This document shows positions 36,801-47,226 of a stretch of DNA of 56,798 nt, in pieces (within the stretch, counting starts at the first letter, position 1; every line of letters starts with the position of its first letter). A program made the translations under genes and the position numbers. The notes under the pieces are model-generated. The model did not search any database. It saw nothing but the letters and a program-made list of their open reading frames with translations, and had not been told where the DNA came from. Source of the stretch: SLRI01 sp964576715 (GTDB lineage Bacteria > Pseudomonadota > Alphaproteobacteria > Geminicoccales > Geminicoccaceae); NCBI GenBank assembly GCA_964576715.1, contig CAZNWE010000020.1, positions 1 through 56,798 on the forward strand, written 5' to 3'.

Positions 36801-37675
36801 TTCTTGACCGTCCCGAAGGTCACACCGCGCAACAGCTGGTTCTGCAGGATATAGGTCACGACGAAGATCGGGATGAGAAAGAGCGTCACGATCGCCGCCA
36901 GCAGCCCGTAGTCGACGCCGATCTCGCCGCCCATGGTGCGCGCCATGGCGACCGGCACGGTCCGCGTCTCCACCCCGGTGAGCAGCAGCGCGAAGATGAA
37001 CTCGTTCCAGGTGAGGATCATGCCGAAGACGAAGGTGGCGGCGAGCCCGGCCAAGATCTGCGGGATGCACATGGCGAAGAACACCCGCCGCTCTCCGGCA
37101 CCGTCCATCCTGGCCGCGTCCTCGATCTCCGGGTTCAGTTCGTCGAAGAAACTTTTGACCAGCCAGACCGAGAACGGGATGTTGAACGCCGTGTAGAGCA
37201 GGATGATGCCCCAATAGGTGCCGGCCAGCCCGGTCAGCCGGAACATCAAGAAGATCGGGATGATGACGACGATCGGCGGCAGCATCCGGGTGGTCAGGAT
37301 GATGAAGAGATAGGTGTCGTTGCCGCGCAACGGGTAGCGGGAGAAGCCGTAGGCGGCAATGGTGCCGAGGATCAACGCCAGGAACACGCTGGTCCCGGCG
37401 ATGAAGATCGAGTTGAAGAAATAGAGGGGGAACTCGGTCGCCTGCGCCGCCTGCGCGGTGATGCTTTCCCGGAAGAATACGTTGGTGAAGTTCTGCAAGG
37501 TGGGCGTGAAAAAGAACTTGGGCGGCACGGCGAGCGCATCCGCCCGGGTCTTGAAGGCGGTGAGGATGATCCACAGGACAGGGAAGAAGTAGATCAGGCT
37601 GACGATGCCGGAAAAGGCCGTCCAGCCCCAGCCCGCCTTGCCGATCTCGCGTGGCCTGCTGCCGAGCCTCGCCAT
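36797..37675 (-). CDS. ABC transporter permease, MalG/UgpE type
   Basis: A 292-residue inner-membrane subunit with six spans. After the cytoplasmic start (RPREIGKAGWGWTAFSGIVS) the first span is LIYFFPVLWIILTAF. The EAA motif region near ELNPEIEDAARMDGAGERRV contacts the ATPase. It ends with LQNQLLRGVTFGTVKK, usual for MalG-type carbohydrate permeases. The overlap with the MalF-type gene before it and the ATPase after it marks one operon. Confidence 0.93.
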   Translation of the reverse strand: MARLGSRPREIGKAGWGWTAFSGIVSLIYFFPVLWIILTAFKTRADALAVPPKFFFTPTLQNFTNVFFRESITAQAAQATEFPLYFFNSIFIAGTSVFLALILGTIAAYGFSRYPLRGNDTYLFIILTTRMLPPIVVIIPIFLMFRLTGLAGTYWGIILLYTAFNIPFSVWLVKSFFDELNPEIEDAARMDGAGERRVFFAMCIPQILAGLAATFVFGMILTWNEFIFALLLTGVETRTVPVAMARTMGGEIGVDYGLLAAIVTLFLIPIFVVTYILQNQLLRGVTFGTVKK

Positions 37676-38595
37676 CAGCTCACCTCCCGCTCACGCTGCT
37701 TGACCGCATAGAGATAGAGATTGGTGAGCACGATCACGACGAAGAGGATGATGTAGGCGAGCGCCGATGACTGGCTCGTGCGGAAGAACTGAAAGGCGAC
37801 CCGATAGACATAGACCGCGATGGTCTCGGTCGCCGTGCCCGGCCCGCCCTCGGTGATGATGTAGACAATGTCGAACAGCTTGAAGGTCTCGATCGTCCGG
37901 AACAGCACGGCGAGCAGCAACAGGCTCCTGATATAGGGGAAGGTGATGGTGCGAAAGCGCCGCCACCAGGAAGCGCGGTCGATCTCCGCCGCCTCGTAGA
38001 GGTATTTCGGCACCGAGACCAGACCGGCGAGCACCAGCAGCATGACGAACGGCGCCCACATCCAGGCATCGGCGATGACGATGGCGACCACCGCACTGGT
38101 CGGCGAGCCGAGGATCGCATAGGTCTCGCCGGTGAACACGCGGACGGCCTGGCTGAACAGGCCGAAGGTCGGCTCGTAATAGAGCTTGAAGAAGACGCCG
38201 ACCGAGACGAACGAGAGCATCATCGGTGCCAGGACCAGCATCAACAGCACGCGACGCAGCGGGAACTGCCGGGCGAACATCAGCGCCAGGAGAAAGCCGA
38301 TGATCAGCTGCAGCAGCACGCTCGAGCCGACGATCAGCGCCGTCGTCTGAAAGCGCTCCCAGACATCGTCGTCGGTCAGCACCCGCTCGTAGTAGCGCAG
38401 GCCGACGAAATCCGGCACGTTCTGCCGGTTCGCCCGATAGTTGAAGAAGCTGAGGCCGAACGACCAGAGCAGCGGAAAGATGTTCATCACGAAGAGGACG
38501 AAGAGCGCCGGGGCGACGAGCAAGGGCCCGCGGCGTTCCGGTGCCATCAGCCAGGCGAAGAAGCCGCTGGCGTCGCGCGACTGTGCTGCTGCCAT
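37675..38595 (-). CDS. ABC transporter permease, MalF/UgpA type
   Basis: A 306-residue membrane protein with six spans, beginning RRGPLLVAPALFVLFVMNIF. It has the EAA-type loop YEAAEIDRASWWRRFRTITF and GGPGTATETIAVYVYRVAFQ, typical of carbohydrate-type permeases. Its stop codon overlaps the start of the MalG-type gene. The paired permeases indicate a sugar, polyol or glycerol-phosphate-like substrate class. Confidence 0.93.
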   Translation of the reverse strand: MAAAQSRDASGFFAWLMAPERRGPLLVAPALFVLFVMNIFPLLWSFGLSFFNYRANRQNVPDFVGLRYYERVLTDDDVWERFQTTALIVGSSVLLQLIIGFLLALMFARQFPLRRVLLMLVLAPMMLSFVSVGVFFKLYYEPTFGLFSQAVRVFTGETYAILGSPTSAVVAIVIADAWMWAPFVMLLVLAGLVSVPKYLYEAAEIDRASWWRRFRTITFPYIRSLLLLAVLFRTIETFKLFDIVYIITEGGPGTATETIAVYVYRVAFQFFRTSQSSALAYIILFVVIVLTNLYLYAVKQREREVS

Positions 38596-38665
38596 GGGGG
38601 ATCGATCTCTGCTGCACGAGGCCTCGGGCGGAACCGGGCGGTCCCGCTGCCCGTCTGACGATGAG

Positions 38666-38696
38666 CGGGAGCCCGAGCCGTCGACCCGGACTCCCG
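38666..38696 (-). promoter_or_regulatory. stem-loop between binding-protein and permease genes
   Basis: CGGGAG (38666-38671) pairs with CTCCCG (38691-38696), and after one mismatch CCG pairs with CGG. Such intercistronic hairpins after a binding-protein gene commonly protect its mRNA, giving excess binding protein over membrane subunits. Confidence 0.5.
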
Positions 38697-38708
38697 TGCC
38701 GCCTTGTC

Positions 38709-40178
38709 CTACTCGATCAGACCAGCGTCCTCGAGCAGCTCCTGTTGGAACTCGGCGACGCTGTCGAGCGCTGTTTGGGCATCGATCTGGCCGGTGATGG
38801 CGCGATCGAATTCCTCCTGCTGCTGGGTCAGGAGCTCGAAGAAGTCGGGCACGTGCCAGACGTCACGCTGCCAATCGAGCATCTCGACATGCGCCCGGTT
38901 CCAGGGCCTGAGATCGTTGTACTCGGGGTCGGCCATGACGCTCATCAGGCCGGACTGACCGCCATTGGCGACGAAGTTCTTCTGGGTCTCGGGGTCCAGC
39001 CACCACTTGACGACGTTGAGGCCCTCCTGGACCACCTCGTCGCTGTTCCAGGTGGTGAGCACGAAGGGCTGGCCGCCGATATTGCCGGTGCGGTCGATCG
39101 AGCCGTCCGCCTGCCGCAGGCCGGGAGCCGGGCCGAACGCCGATTTCTCGTGGACCAGCGAGGTGTTGGGATCGAGCACCGGCTCGCCGAGGCCGACCCA
39201 GTCGATGATCGCCGCCACCTTGCCCTGCATGAACAGGTCCTGGATGACGAAGATGTCCATCTGCCCGGTCTGCGCCACCGGCGGCATGAACTGCAACAAA
39301 TCGAGATAGTGCTCGAACGCCTCGACCGCGATGTCCGAGTTGACGACCCCTTCGGCCTGCGCCTCGGGGGCCTGGGTCTCGTCCCAGATCGAGCCGCCAT
39401 ACTGCCAGATGAAGGCATTGGCCTGCATCGTCGAGAAGTCGTAGCCCTTGCCGGCCTGATAGGCGATGCCGAAGAAGTCGTCGTCGGCGACCCCGTCACC
39501 CAAAGGCTCGCCGGCCGCCCGCTGGAAATGCTCGCCGATATTGCGGAACATGTCCCAGTCGACGTCCTGCCAATCCTCGTAGGTGCAGGGCAGCGGGCTG
39601 CCGTATGCCGCCTCGAACGCCGCCGATTCGCCCTCGTGGCAGAACAGGTCCTCGCGGTAGAAGGTCACGTAGGTGTCCGGGAACTGGGGAAAGCCGAAAT
39701 ACCGCGTGTCGGGGGCGGGAAAGCCGTGCTCGGCGATGTATTCCTTGGTCTTGTGCGGGTAGGTCGAGTAGGCCGAGACCAGGACGGGGTGCAGATCCTC
39801 CATGATCGCGGTGAGCTCGGGGTCGGCGATCATCAGGTCGGTCAGGTCCATGTAGTAGCCGCCCTCGACGAAGGCACCGAGCCATTGGCTGTCGGTGACG
39901 ATCATCTGGTACTTCTGCTCACCCGAGGCGAGCGATGCGGCGACCCGCTCGTAGAAGCTCGGCCACGGGATGAAATCCATATCCAGGGTCGTGGTATGCC
40001 CATCCGGCGAGACGTAGGAGCGGTCGAACTCCTCCTTCATGAACCGGGTCGGCGGCCAGTCCGGGGCCGCCATGGTGATCGTGATGTCGGCCGCCTGCAC
40101 GGCCCCGCCGGCCATCAGCCCGACCGCCAACGAGGCGGCCGAAACCCCAAGAACGAGCCTGTCCCTGATCCTTCGCAT
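38709..40178 (-). CDS. extracellular solute-binding protein (family 1)
   Basis: A 489-residue periplasmic binding protein. The signal peptide runs from MRRIRDRLVLGVSAASLAVG to VQA, cut before ADITITMAAPDWPP. The body has the family 1 layout with EEFDRSYVSPDGHTT, PWPSFYERVAASLASGEQ and QYGGSIWDETQAPEAQ. The protein is longer than maltose-binding protein. Two cysteines (DLFCHEG and PLPCTYEDW) may form a disulfide. ATG 40178 is chosen for the signal peptide. It lies between ATPase A and the permeases. The ligand is not known. Confidence 0.9.
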   Translation of the reverse strand: MRRIRDRLVLGVSAASLAVGLMAGGAVQAADITITMAAPDWPPTRFMKEEFDRSYVSPDGHTTTLDMDFIPWPSFYERVAASLASGEQKYQMIVTDSQWLGAFVEGGYYMDLTDLMIADPELTAIMEDLHPVLVSAYSTYPHKTKEYIAEHGFPAPDTRYFGFPQFPDTYVTFYREDLFCHEGESAAFEAAYGSPLPCTYEDWQDVDWDMFRNIGEHFQRAAGEPLGDGVADDDFFGIAYQAGKGYDFSTMQANAFIWQYGGSIWDETQAPEAQAEGVVNSDIAVEAFEHYLDLLQFMPPVAQTGQMDIFVIQDLFMQGKVAAIIDWVGLGEPVLDPNTSLVHEKSAFGPAPGLRQADGSIDRTGNIGGQPFVLTTWNSDEVVQEGLNVVKWWLDPETQKNFVANGGQSGLMSVMADPEYNDLRPWNRAHVEMLDWQRDVWHVPDFFELLTQQQEEFDRAITGQIDAQTALDSVAEFQQELLEDAGLIE

Positions 40179-40238
40179 CTTGCTTGAACTCCCTGTTTTA
40201 GTGGCAAGACTTGGCAACAACGATACCTCGACCGGGCG

Positions 40239-41327
<1,089 letters not shown>

Positions 41328-41459
41328 GCCTGCCTGCCTCCCGTTTCACCTCGCGGCGCACCCGGCGCTGCGCCGGTGACGCCCGAGGAGCCTTAATGCA
41401 AGCCGTAAGCCCTGCCAAGCACTCAACTGATGAGGTGACCGCAACCGCGACCCAACACC

Positions 41460-42875
41460 CTACGCCAGGGTGCCTCGGGGCAGTCGCAGCAGGCCGATCG
41501 GCGCCTCGCGGCCGCGCAGCACGGTCTCGCCGGCGACCGGCTCGAACGCCGCTAGCGCCGGGTGCGCGCCGGCGGCGGCAGCCGCCGCCACGCTGACCAC
41601 GGCGTCGGCATCGAGCGGCCGGCACAGCGCCTCGAGGCGACTAGCGACGTTCACCGTATCACCCAGGACGGCGAACTCGAGACAGCGCGCATCGCCGACG
41701 TCGCCGGTGATCACCGGGCCGAAATGCAGCCCGACGGCGACCCGCAGCGGCGGCGCGCCCCGGCGCGACCGCTCGCCGTTCCATTGCCGCATGGTGTGCT
41801 GGATCGCGACCAGGCAATCGAGCGCCCGGCGGGCGGGCGGCAGCCGCCCCTCGTCCAGCCCGGCGACGCCGAAGCTGGCCATCAGCCCGTCACCGAGAAA
41901 CTTGTTGAGCGTGCCGCCATGCGCGAACACCGCTTCGGCCATCCGGCTGTGGAAGGCGCGCAACTCCTCGATCACCGTCTCCGGCGGCAGCTGTTCGGCG
42001 AACCGCGTGAAGCCGACCAGATCGGCGAACAGCACCGCCGCATCGGCCCGGGCAGTGGCACCCAGCAGGTCCGAGCGCCGCGCCAGGCTGTGGACCAGAT
42101 CCGGCGAGACGTAGCGGGCGAGATTGGCGCGCTCGCTCGAGGCTTGGACCTCGCGTCGCACCAGGGCGCGGGCCCGTGCACAGGTGACGGCGACGATGCC
42201 GGCGACGACCACGGCCAAGAGCGTCTCCTGCAGCCGCTCGACGGTGCTCAGATAACGCGGATCGAGCAGTACCGCCTGCAGCTCGGCCACCTCCATCGCC
42301 TGGAACCGGCCGAGATCGGGGATCGTGTAGACCCCGGGTTCGGCCAGCGCCACCAGCATCGCCGCGAGCCAGGCGACGATCCCCGAGAACGCGGTCCACA
42401 GCGCTGCCAGGGGCTGGTAGGTGAGCGCGGTCAAGGCGATGAACACGAACACATAGGCGAAATTGCCGAGCCGGAACTGCCAGGCCATCGTCCATTCGGC
42501 CGGTGCGCCCGGCGGCGGCGCCACCAGCGCAAAAGCGAGCAACGCCATCTCGAGCGCGATCACCAGGGCCTGCAGCACCCGGCCGAGCCGATCGCGCCGC
42601 CGCGCCAACGGCACCTGCAGCCAGCCGACCACGGCCAGGAGGCCGATCAGCCAGAGATAATGGTAGAGCGTCGGTGGCTCGATCCTGATCGCGGTCCACA
42701 GCGCAATGAGGGTCAATGCGGTGAGCCGGACCCAGCAGGCGAGGACCACGCCCCGCTGCAGCTCGCGCTGGAAGGTGAGCGTGACGGTCGGGTCGACCAG
42801 CGCCCGCTCGCGCATTGCCGGCCCGGCCGGCGACTGGCCGGCCGATCGGGCCACCGGCTGTTCCTCGCGCCGCAT
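41460..42875 (-). CDS. class III adenylate/guanylate cyclase, membrane-bound
   Basis: A 471-residue protein. About six hydrophobic segments (residues 35-250) form a membrane domain, followed by a helix linker (VRREVQASSERANLARYVSP) and a cyclase homology domain: VLFADLVGFTRFAEQLPPET with the metal Asp, KFLGDGLMASFG with the second Asp, and FAVLGDTVNVASRLEALCRP with the transition-state Asn/Arg. It should make cAMP or cGMP. ATG 42875 is preferred; a longer frame lacks support. It could supply the ligand for the cNMP-domain channel at 17 kb. Confidence 0.9.
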   Translation of the reverse strand: MRREEQPVARSAGQSPAGPAMRERALVDPTVTLTFQRELQRGVVLACWVRLTALTLIALWTAIRIEPPTLYHYLWLIGLLAVVGWLQVPLARRRDRLGRVLQALVIALEMALLAFALVAPPPGAPAEWTMAWQFRLGNFAYVFVFIALTALTYQPLAALWTAFSGIVAWLAAMLVALAEPGVYTIPDLGRFQAMEVAELQAVLLDPRYLSTVERLQETLLAVVVAGIVAVTCARARALVRREVQASSERANLARYVSPDLVHSLARRSDLLGATARADAAVLFADLVGFTRFAEQLPPETVIEELRAFHSRMAEAVFAHGGTLNKFLGDGLMASFGVAGLDEGRLPPARRALDCLVAIQHTMRQWNGERSRRGAPPLRVAVGLHFGPVITGDVGDARCLEFAVLGDTVNVASRLEALCRPLDADAVVSVAAAAAAGAHPALAAFEPVAGETVLRGREAPIGLLRLPRGTLA

Positions 42876-42965
42876 CAGCCGCCCCCTTCCGGATGCGCAC
42901 CCCCGGCTGCCGAGCATAGGCGAGACCCGGCAAGCCCGTCGATCCCAGCAGGTCCGCCTCGCCTA

Positions 42966-43784
42966 CTAGAGGCGCCGCCGCAGCCAGCACCAGACGAGAT
43001 CCGGCACGGTCCAGACGTCCCGGCCCGGGGCTGCCGCCGCTGCTGGCCCGTGCCGCTCGAGCAGCCGGGCCTGCCGCCGGGCGAGCCGCGCCGGCAGCAG
43101 GGCCGGCAGGACCCGCCGCGGGAACGGGCCGGCCGCCGCCGCGGCCTCGAGATGGGCCCGCGACCGCGCCAGGATGACCGCCGTGACCCGGGCCAGCGCC
43201 TCGGCGTTGCGGGCGGCCAGGATGTCGGCGGTGTCGATCGCCTCGCGTTCGACCAGTGTCGCCGGCAGCAGCAGCCGCCCCTGCCGCTGGTGAAAGCCGA
43301 TCGCCCGGACGAGGCCGACCAGGGCAAAGCCGGTGCCGACCCGGCGCGCGGCTTCGCGGGTTGGCGCATCGGCGGCCGCGACGCCGGCCAAGAGCGCGTG
43401 CAAGGCACCCGAGGTAGCCTGGGCATAGGCTTCGAGGGCATCGAGATCGGCCGGCTGCAGCCGATCGAGCTCGCCTTCCCGCGCCTCGATCAGGTCGAGC
43501 AGCATCGCAAGCTCGAGCCGCCCGCTCTGCAGTCCGGCCGCCAGGGGTGGCAGCAGCGGATGCTGGCCGGTCTCGCGTCCTTCGGCGGCGCGTGCCAGCG
43601 CGTCCCGCCACCACTGATAGCGGATCATCCCGGCCATCGGCTCACGCACCACCTCCGGGATGCGCGCGAGCTCGGCGTTGAAGAGCACGAGCCCGGCGAG
43701 CAGCGGCCGGTCCTCGGGCGTCGCGAACGCCAGGCCGAGCGTGCGATCCGGATCGAGCCTGCGCGCTTCGTCGATCAGCTCCAT
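42966..43784 (-). CDS. squalene/phytoene synthase-like protein (NDUFAF6-like)
   Basis: A 272-residue protein of the squalene/phytoene synthase fold. It begins DEARRLDPDRTLGLAFATPE, then DRPLLAGLVLFNAELARIPE and MAGMIRYQWWRDALARA. The two Asp-rich DxxxD metal motifs of true phytoene synthases are not present, so it probably is not a carotenoid enzyme. It matches alphaproteobacterial homologues of mitochondrial NDUFAF6, a complex I assembly factor. Despite the phototrophic setting, calling it CrtB would be wrong. Confidence 0.83.
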   Translation of the reverse strand: MELIDEARRLDPDRTLGLAFATPEDRPLLAGLVLFNAELARIPEVVREPMAGMIRYQWWRDALARAAEGRETGQHPLLPPLAAGLQSGRLELAMLLDLIEAREGELDRLQPADLDALEAYAQATSGALHALLAGVAAADAPTREAARRVGTGFALVGLVRAIGFHQRQGRLLLPATLVEREAIDTADILAARNAEALARVTAVILARSRAHLEAAAAAGPFPRRVLPALLPARLARRQARLLERHGPAAAAAPGRDVWTVPDLVWCWLRRRL

Positions 43785-43995
43785 GCTGCTTGGACCCAGT
43801 CCTCGAGATTGCTCGTGGCACGCCGGCGGCGGGCGACGGTCCCGCGGTCGGCCGGCAGCCGGGTCGCCGGGCGGCGATTGCCACCCCGGCCCTTCCTTTG
43901 CCTTGCCCGAGGTCTTATGTAGCGCTCAGCACGTTCCTGTCCGGGCGATCCGTCCGTGGTGGGGGCAAACAACGATAGCAAGAGGTGAGGACCGC

Positions 43996-44601
43996 ATGAC
44001 CTTCAAGCTTTCCGACCTGCCCTACGACTACGAGGCACTGGCCCCCTACATGTCGTCGCAGACCCTGCATTTGCACCACGACAAGCATCACCAGACCTAC
44101 GTGACCAACCTCAACAACCTGATCGAGGGCACCGACCTCGAGGGCAAGAGCCTGGACGAGATCGTCAAGGCCAGCTTCGGCGATCCCGCCAAGCAGGGCA
44201 TCTTCAACAATGCCGGCCAGCACTGGAACCACGAGCTGTTCTGGCGGATCATGAAGAAGGGCGGCGGCGGCAAGCCGGGCGGCGAGCTGGCCCGGCGGAT
44301 CGACGACGCCTTCGGCAATTACGACAGCTTCGCCGAGCAGTTCAAGACCGCGGCCGCCACCCAGTTCGGCTCGGGCTGGGCTTGGCTCGCCGTCGCCGGC
44401 GACACCCTCAAGGTGGTCAAGACCCCGAACGGCGAGAACCCGCTGGTCCACGACATGGTCCCGATTCTCGGCATCGACGTCTGGGAGCATGCCTACTATC
44501 TCGACTATCAGAACCGCCGGCCCGAGTACGTCGCCGCCTTCCTCAACAACCTCGTCAATTGGGAAGAGGTCGAGAAGGAGCTGCAGAGCGCCGTCGGCTG
44601 A
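43996..44601 (+). CDS. sodB: iron superoxide dismutase
   Basis: A 201-residue cytoplasmic Fe-type SOD converting superoxide to H2O2. Metal ligands: His in LHLHHDKHHQTYV, His in AGQHWNHELFW, then the Asp and His of DVWEHAYYLDYQNRRPEYV. AQGIFNNAGQHWNH-type text with Gln before the second ligand points to iron rather than manganese. ATG 43996 follows a GAGGTGAGG ribosome binding site. The TraT lipoprotein gene follows after a strong hairpin. It stands divergent from the NDUFAF6-like gene. Confidence 0.96.
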   Translation: MTFKLSDLPYDYEALAPYMSSQTLHLHHDKHHQTYVTNLNNLIEGTDLEGKSLDEIVKASFGDPAKQGIFNNAGQHWNHELFWRIMKKGGGGKPGGELARRIDDAFGNYDSFAEQFKTAAATQFGSGWAWLAVAGDTLKVVKTPNGENPLVHDMVPILGIDVWEHAYYLDYQNRRPEYVAAFLNNLVNWEEVEKELQSAVG

Positions 44602-44647
44602 GCGACGGCCGGGCCCTTCGGCTGAAGCCAATGTCGACATCGACCAA

Positions 44648-44669
44648 GGGGCCGCCGGCGGGCGGCCCC
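44648..44669 (+). terminator. stem-loop between sodB and the TraT-like gene
   Basis: GGGGCCGCC (44648-44656) and GGCGGCCCC (44661-44669) form a perfect 9-bp stem with a 4-base loop, followed only by GTT. It is probably a partial terminator or mRNA stabiliser within the sodB-traT transcript. Confidence 0.55.
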
Positions 44670-44689
44670 GTTGCCACGAGGAAAGCTTG

Positions 44690-45457
44690 ATGGTTCCAGC
44701 CTTGTCGTCGGCCCTGCGCGCACCACTCGCAGCCCTGGCCGTCGTCGGCCTCGTCGCCGGCTGTGCGGCGACCTCCACGGCCGTGTCCAAGCGCAATCTC
44801 GACGTGCAGACCAAGATGACCGACTCGGTCTTCATCGAGCCGGTCGGCCCGGACAAGCGGACCATCTTCGTCAGCGTCCGCAACACCTCCGACAAGCCCG
44901 ATTTCACGATCGAACCCGCCATCCGCCAGCAGCTCGAGGCATCGGGCTACCGCGTCGTCGACGACCCCGACCAGGCGCAGTTCATGCTCCAGGCCAACGT
45001 GCTGCAGGCCGGCCGCAGCAGCGAGACCGCGGCCGAGGCGGCCGGCTCCGGCGGCTTCGGCAGCGCCGTCGCCGGCGGTGCGGTGGGTGCCGGCAGCGGC
45101 TACCTGCTCGGCCAGGCCGGCGGCAGCGATGTCGGCCTGACCATCGCCGGAGCACTGATCGGGGCGGCGATCAGCACCGTCGCCGACGCCTACGTCCAGG
45201 ATGTCACCTACACCGTGATCACCGATCTGCGCGTCTCGGAGCGGGCGCCCGGCGGCGTCGTGGTCAGCCAGTCCGAGCAGCAGACCCTGGAACAGGGCTC
45301 GGGTGGCACCGTCACCCAGGCGTCCAGCACCATCACCGATTGGCAGCACTACCAGACCCGGATCGTGGCCACCGCCAACAAGGTCAACGCCGAGTGGGAG
45401 GAAGCCGCGCCGTTCATGGTCGATGGCCTGACCCGCTCGATCGGCGGCATCTTCTGA
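44690..45457 (+). CDS. TraT-family complement-resistance lipoprotein
   Basis: A 255-residue outer-membrane lipoprotein. The signal peptide ends in the lipobox VVGLVAGC, acylated on that Cys. The TraT family match runs from VSKRNLDVQTKMTDSVFIEP to RTIFVSVRNTSDKPDF, GYRVVDDPDQAQFMLQANVL and the hydrophobic glycine-rich segment GSAVAGGAVGAGSGYLLGQA. In plasmids TraT blocks mating-pair formation and gives serum resistance; chromosomal homologues have unknown roles. No other conjugation genes are nearby, so this is a chromosomal homologue. Confidence 0.88.
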   Translation: MVPALSSALRAPLAALAVVGLVAGCAATSTAVSKRNLDVQTKMTDSVFIEPVGPDKRTIFVSVRNTSDKPDFTIEPAIRQQLEASGYRVVDDPDQAQFMLQANVLQAGRSSETAAEAAGSGGFGSAVAGGAVGAGSGYLLGQAGGSDVGLTIAGALIGAAISTVADAYVQDVTYTVITDLRVSERAPGGVVVSQSEQQTLEQGSGGTVTQASSTITDWQHYQTRIVATANKVNAEWEEAAPFMVDGLTRSIGGIF

Positions 45458-45463
45458 GCGTCG

Positions 45464-46129
45464 CTACGCTGCCTCGCCGACAAAGGGGTTGCTCGCCCGC
45501 TCGGCGCCGAAGGTCGAGCCGGGGCCATGGCCGCAGATGAACGAGATGTCGTCACCCAGGGGAAACAGCTTGGTGCGGATCGCGCTGATCAGGGCGGCGT
45601 GGTCGCCGTAGGCAAAATCGGTGCGGCCGATCGAGCCGTTGAACAGCACGTCGCCGACGATCGCGAAGCGCGCCTCGGCATTGACGAAGACGAGGCTGCC
45701 CGGGCTGTGCCCCGGACAGTGATAGATGGCGAAGTCCTCGCCGGCGATGCGGATCGTCTCGCCCTCGTCGAGCCAGCGATCGGGGGTCACGGGGGCCGCT
45801 TCGGGAATGCCGTAGGCCGCCCCGTCCTCGGCCAGCGCTTCGAGCAGGAACGCGTCGGCCGGGTGCGGTCCGACAACGGGCACCCGTCCACCTTGCCGCT
45901 CGGCAAGCCGACGGTTCAGGTCTTCGACACCGCCCGCATGGTCGAAATGACCGTGCGTCAGCAGGATCTGCTCGACGCTGAGGCCCTGCTGCTCGAGGAA
46001 TGCCACGATCTGCGGGGCATCGCCACCCGGATCGATCACCGTCGCCCGACTGGTCGCATCGTCCCAGAACACGCTGCAGTTCTGCTGCAGCATGGTGACC
46101 GGCAGCACGGCTCCCTTGATCCCTGCCAA
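45464..46129 (-). CDS. MBL-fold metallo-hydrolase (glyoxalase II-like)
   Basis: A 221-residue zinc hydrolase. Metal-binding motif LLTHGHFDHAGGVEDLN (HxHxDH), then the His of YHCPGHSPGSLVFV and the Asp of IVGDVLFNGSIGRTDF; final ligand His in ICGHGPGSTFG. It is a short glyoxalase II-like member without the C-terminal glutathione domain. It starts with TTG 46129 behind GGAGG (46136-46140, six-base spacing). It lies 17 bp after the alcohol dehydrogenase gene, so the two are an operon, perhaps in aldehyde/thioester detoxification. Confidence 0.9.
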   Translation of the reverse strand: MAGIKGAVLPVTMLQQNCSVFWDDATSRATVIDPGGDAPQIVAFLEQQGLSVEQILLTHGHFDHAGGVEDLNRRLAERQGGRVPVVGPHPADAFLLEALAEDGAAYGIPEAAPVTPDRWLDEGETIRIAGEDFAIYHCPGHSPGSLVFVNAEARFAIVGDVLFNGSIGRTDFAYGDHAALISAIRTKLFPLGDDISFICGHGPGSTFGAERASNPFVGEAA

Positions 46130-46146
46130 CTGACACCTCCAATCGT

Positions 46147-47226
46147 TCAGAAGACGATGACGTTGCGCAGCGCGGTCCCGCGACGCAGGTCGGCGATCGC
46201 CTCGTTGATGCTGGCCAAGGGGTAGCGGCTCGAGACCAGTTCGTCGAGCTTGAGCGCACCCGAGCGGTAGTGCTCGACCAGCCGCGGGATGTCGGTGGCG
46301 ATCCGGCTCGAGCCCATCCGCGAGCCGAGGATGCGCTGGCCCGCGGCGGCAAGGCTCGTCGGATCGAGATCGACGGTCACCCCGTTCGCCGGCAAGCCGA
46401 CGATGACCAGCGTCCCGCCCCGCCGCAGCAGCCCGATGCCCTGCTCGATGGCGGCCTTGCTGCCGACCGTCACGAACACGAAGTCCGCGCCCCGCCCGCC
46501 GCTCAGCCCGCGCACCGCGTCGGCCGGCGCGTGCGCCTGCGGATCGAGTGCCGCGGTGGCCCCGAAGGCCAGGGCGGTGGCCCGCTTTTCCGCCACCAGA
46601 TCGATGGCGATGATCGGCGCCGCCCCGGCGATGCGCGCCCCCTGCACCGTGTTGAGCCCGACGCCACCCGCCCCGATCACCACGACGGCCGCCCCCGCCG
46701 GCACCGCCGCCGTGTTGGTCACGGCACCGAGGCCGGTGATCACCCCGCAGGCCAGCAACGCGGCCGAGGCGAAGGGCACGTCGCGGCCGATCGCGACGAG
46801 CTGCGAGCGGTGCACCACCACCCGCTCGGCGAAAGCGGCCGTGCCCATTCCCTGGTGCAGCGGCCGGCCCTGGCGGTCCCGCAACGGGCCGTGCCCGGCC
46901 GGCGGGTAGGCATGATCGCAGGCGGTCTCCTCGCCCAGGGCGCAATAGTGGCAGCGGCCGCACGAGCGGATCAGCGTGACCACCACGGGCTCGCCCGGCG
47001 TGAGGTCGCGCACCCCCTCGCCCAGCGCCAGCACCTCGCCCGCCGCCTCATGGCCGTAGACCGCCGGCAGGGCGCCACCCCACGCCCCCTCGATGAAATG
47101 CACGTCACTGTGACAAATGGCGCACGCCTTGAGCGCCACCTCGACCTCGCCCGGGCCGGGTGGTGCAAGATCGACCTCCTCGATCACCAGAGGCGCCGAG
47201 AAGGCACGGCAGACAGCAGCCAGCAT
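46147..47226 (-). CDS. zinc-dependent alcohol dehydrogenase
   Basis: A 359-residue MDR-family dehydrogenase. Catalytic zinc ligands: KACAICHSDVHFIEG (Cys) and YGHEAAGEVLALG (His). The structural-zinc cysteines are reduced in number (SCGRCHYCALGEETACD). The NAD-binding loop is VVVIGAGGVGLNTVQ. It resembles class III/formaldehyde-type ADHs. With the glyoxalase II-like gene after it, thiol-dependent aldehyde oxidation is a plausible job; the substrate is not determined. A 146-bp gap to the deformylase gene holds nothing recognised. Confidence 0.9.
   Translation of the reverse strand: MLAAVCRAFSAPLVIEEVDLAPPGPGEVEVALKACAICHSDVHFIEGAWGGALPAVYGHEAAGEVLALGEGVRDLTPGEPVVVTLIRSCGRCHYCALGEETACDHAYPPAGHGPLRDRQGRPLHQGMGTAAFAERVVVHRSQLVAIGRDVPFASAALLACGVITGLGAVTNTAAVPAGAAVVVIGAGGVGLNTVQGARIAGAAPIIAIDLVAEKRATALAFGATAALDPQAHAPADAVRGLSGGRGADFVFVTVGSKAAIEQGIGLLRRGGTLVIVGLPANGVTVDLDPTSLAAAGQRILGSRMGSSRIATDIPRLVEHYRSGALKLDELVSSRYPLASINEAIADLRRGTALRNVIVF

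Noticed and set aside
42966..43784. Carotenoid phytoene synthase CrtB
   Set aside because: Both Asp-rich metal motifs are missing and the N-terminal region matches NDUFAF6-like proteins.
44690..45457. Plasmid conjugation region because of TraT
   Set aside because: No other tra genes, origin or mobilisation features are near; chromosomal TraT homologues are common.
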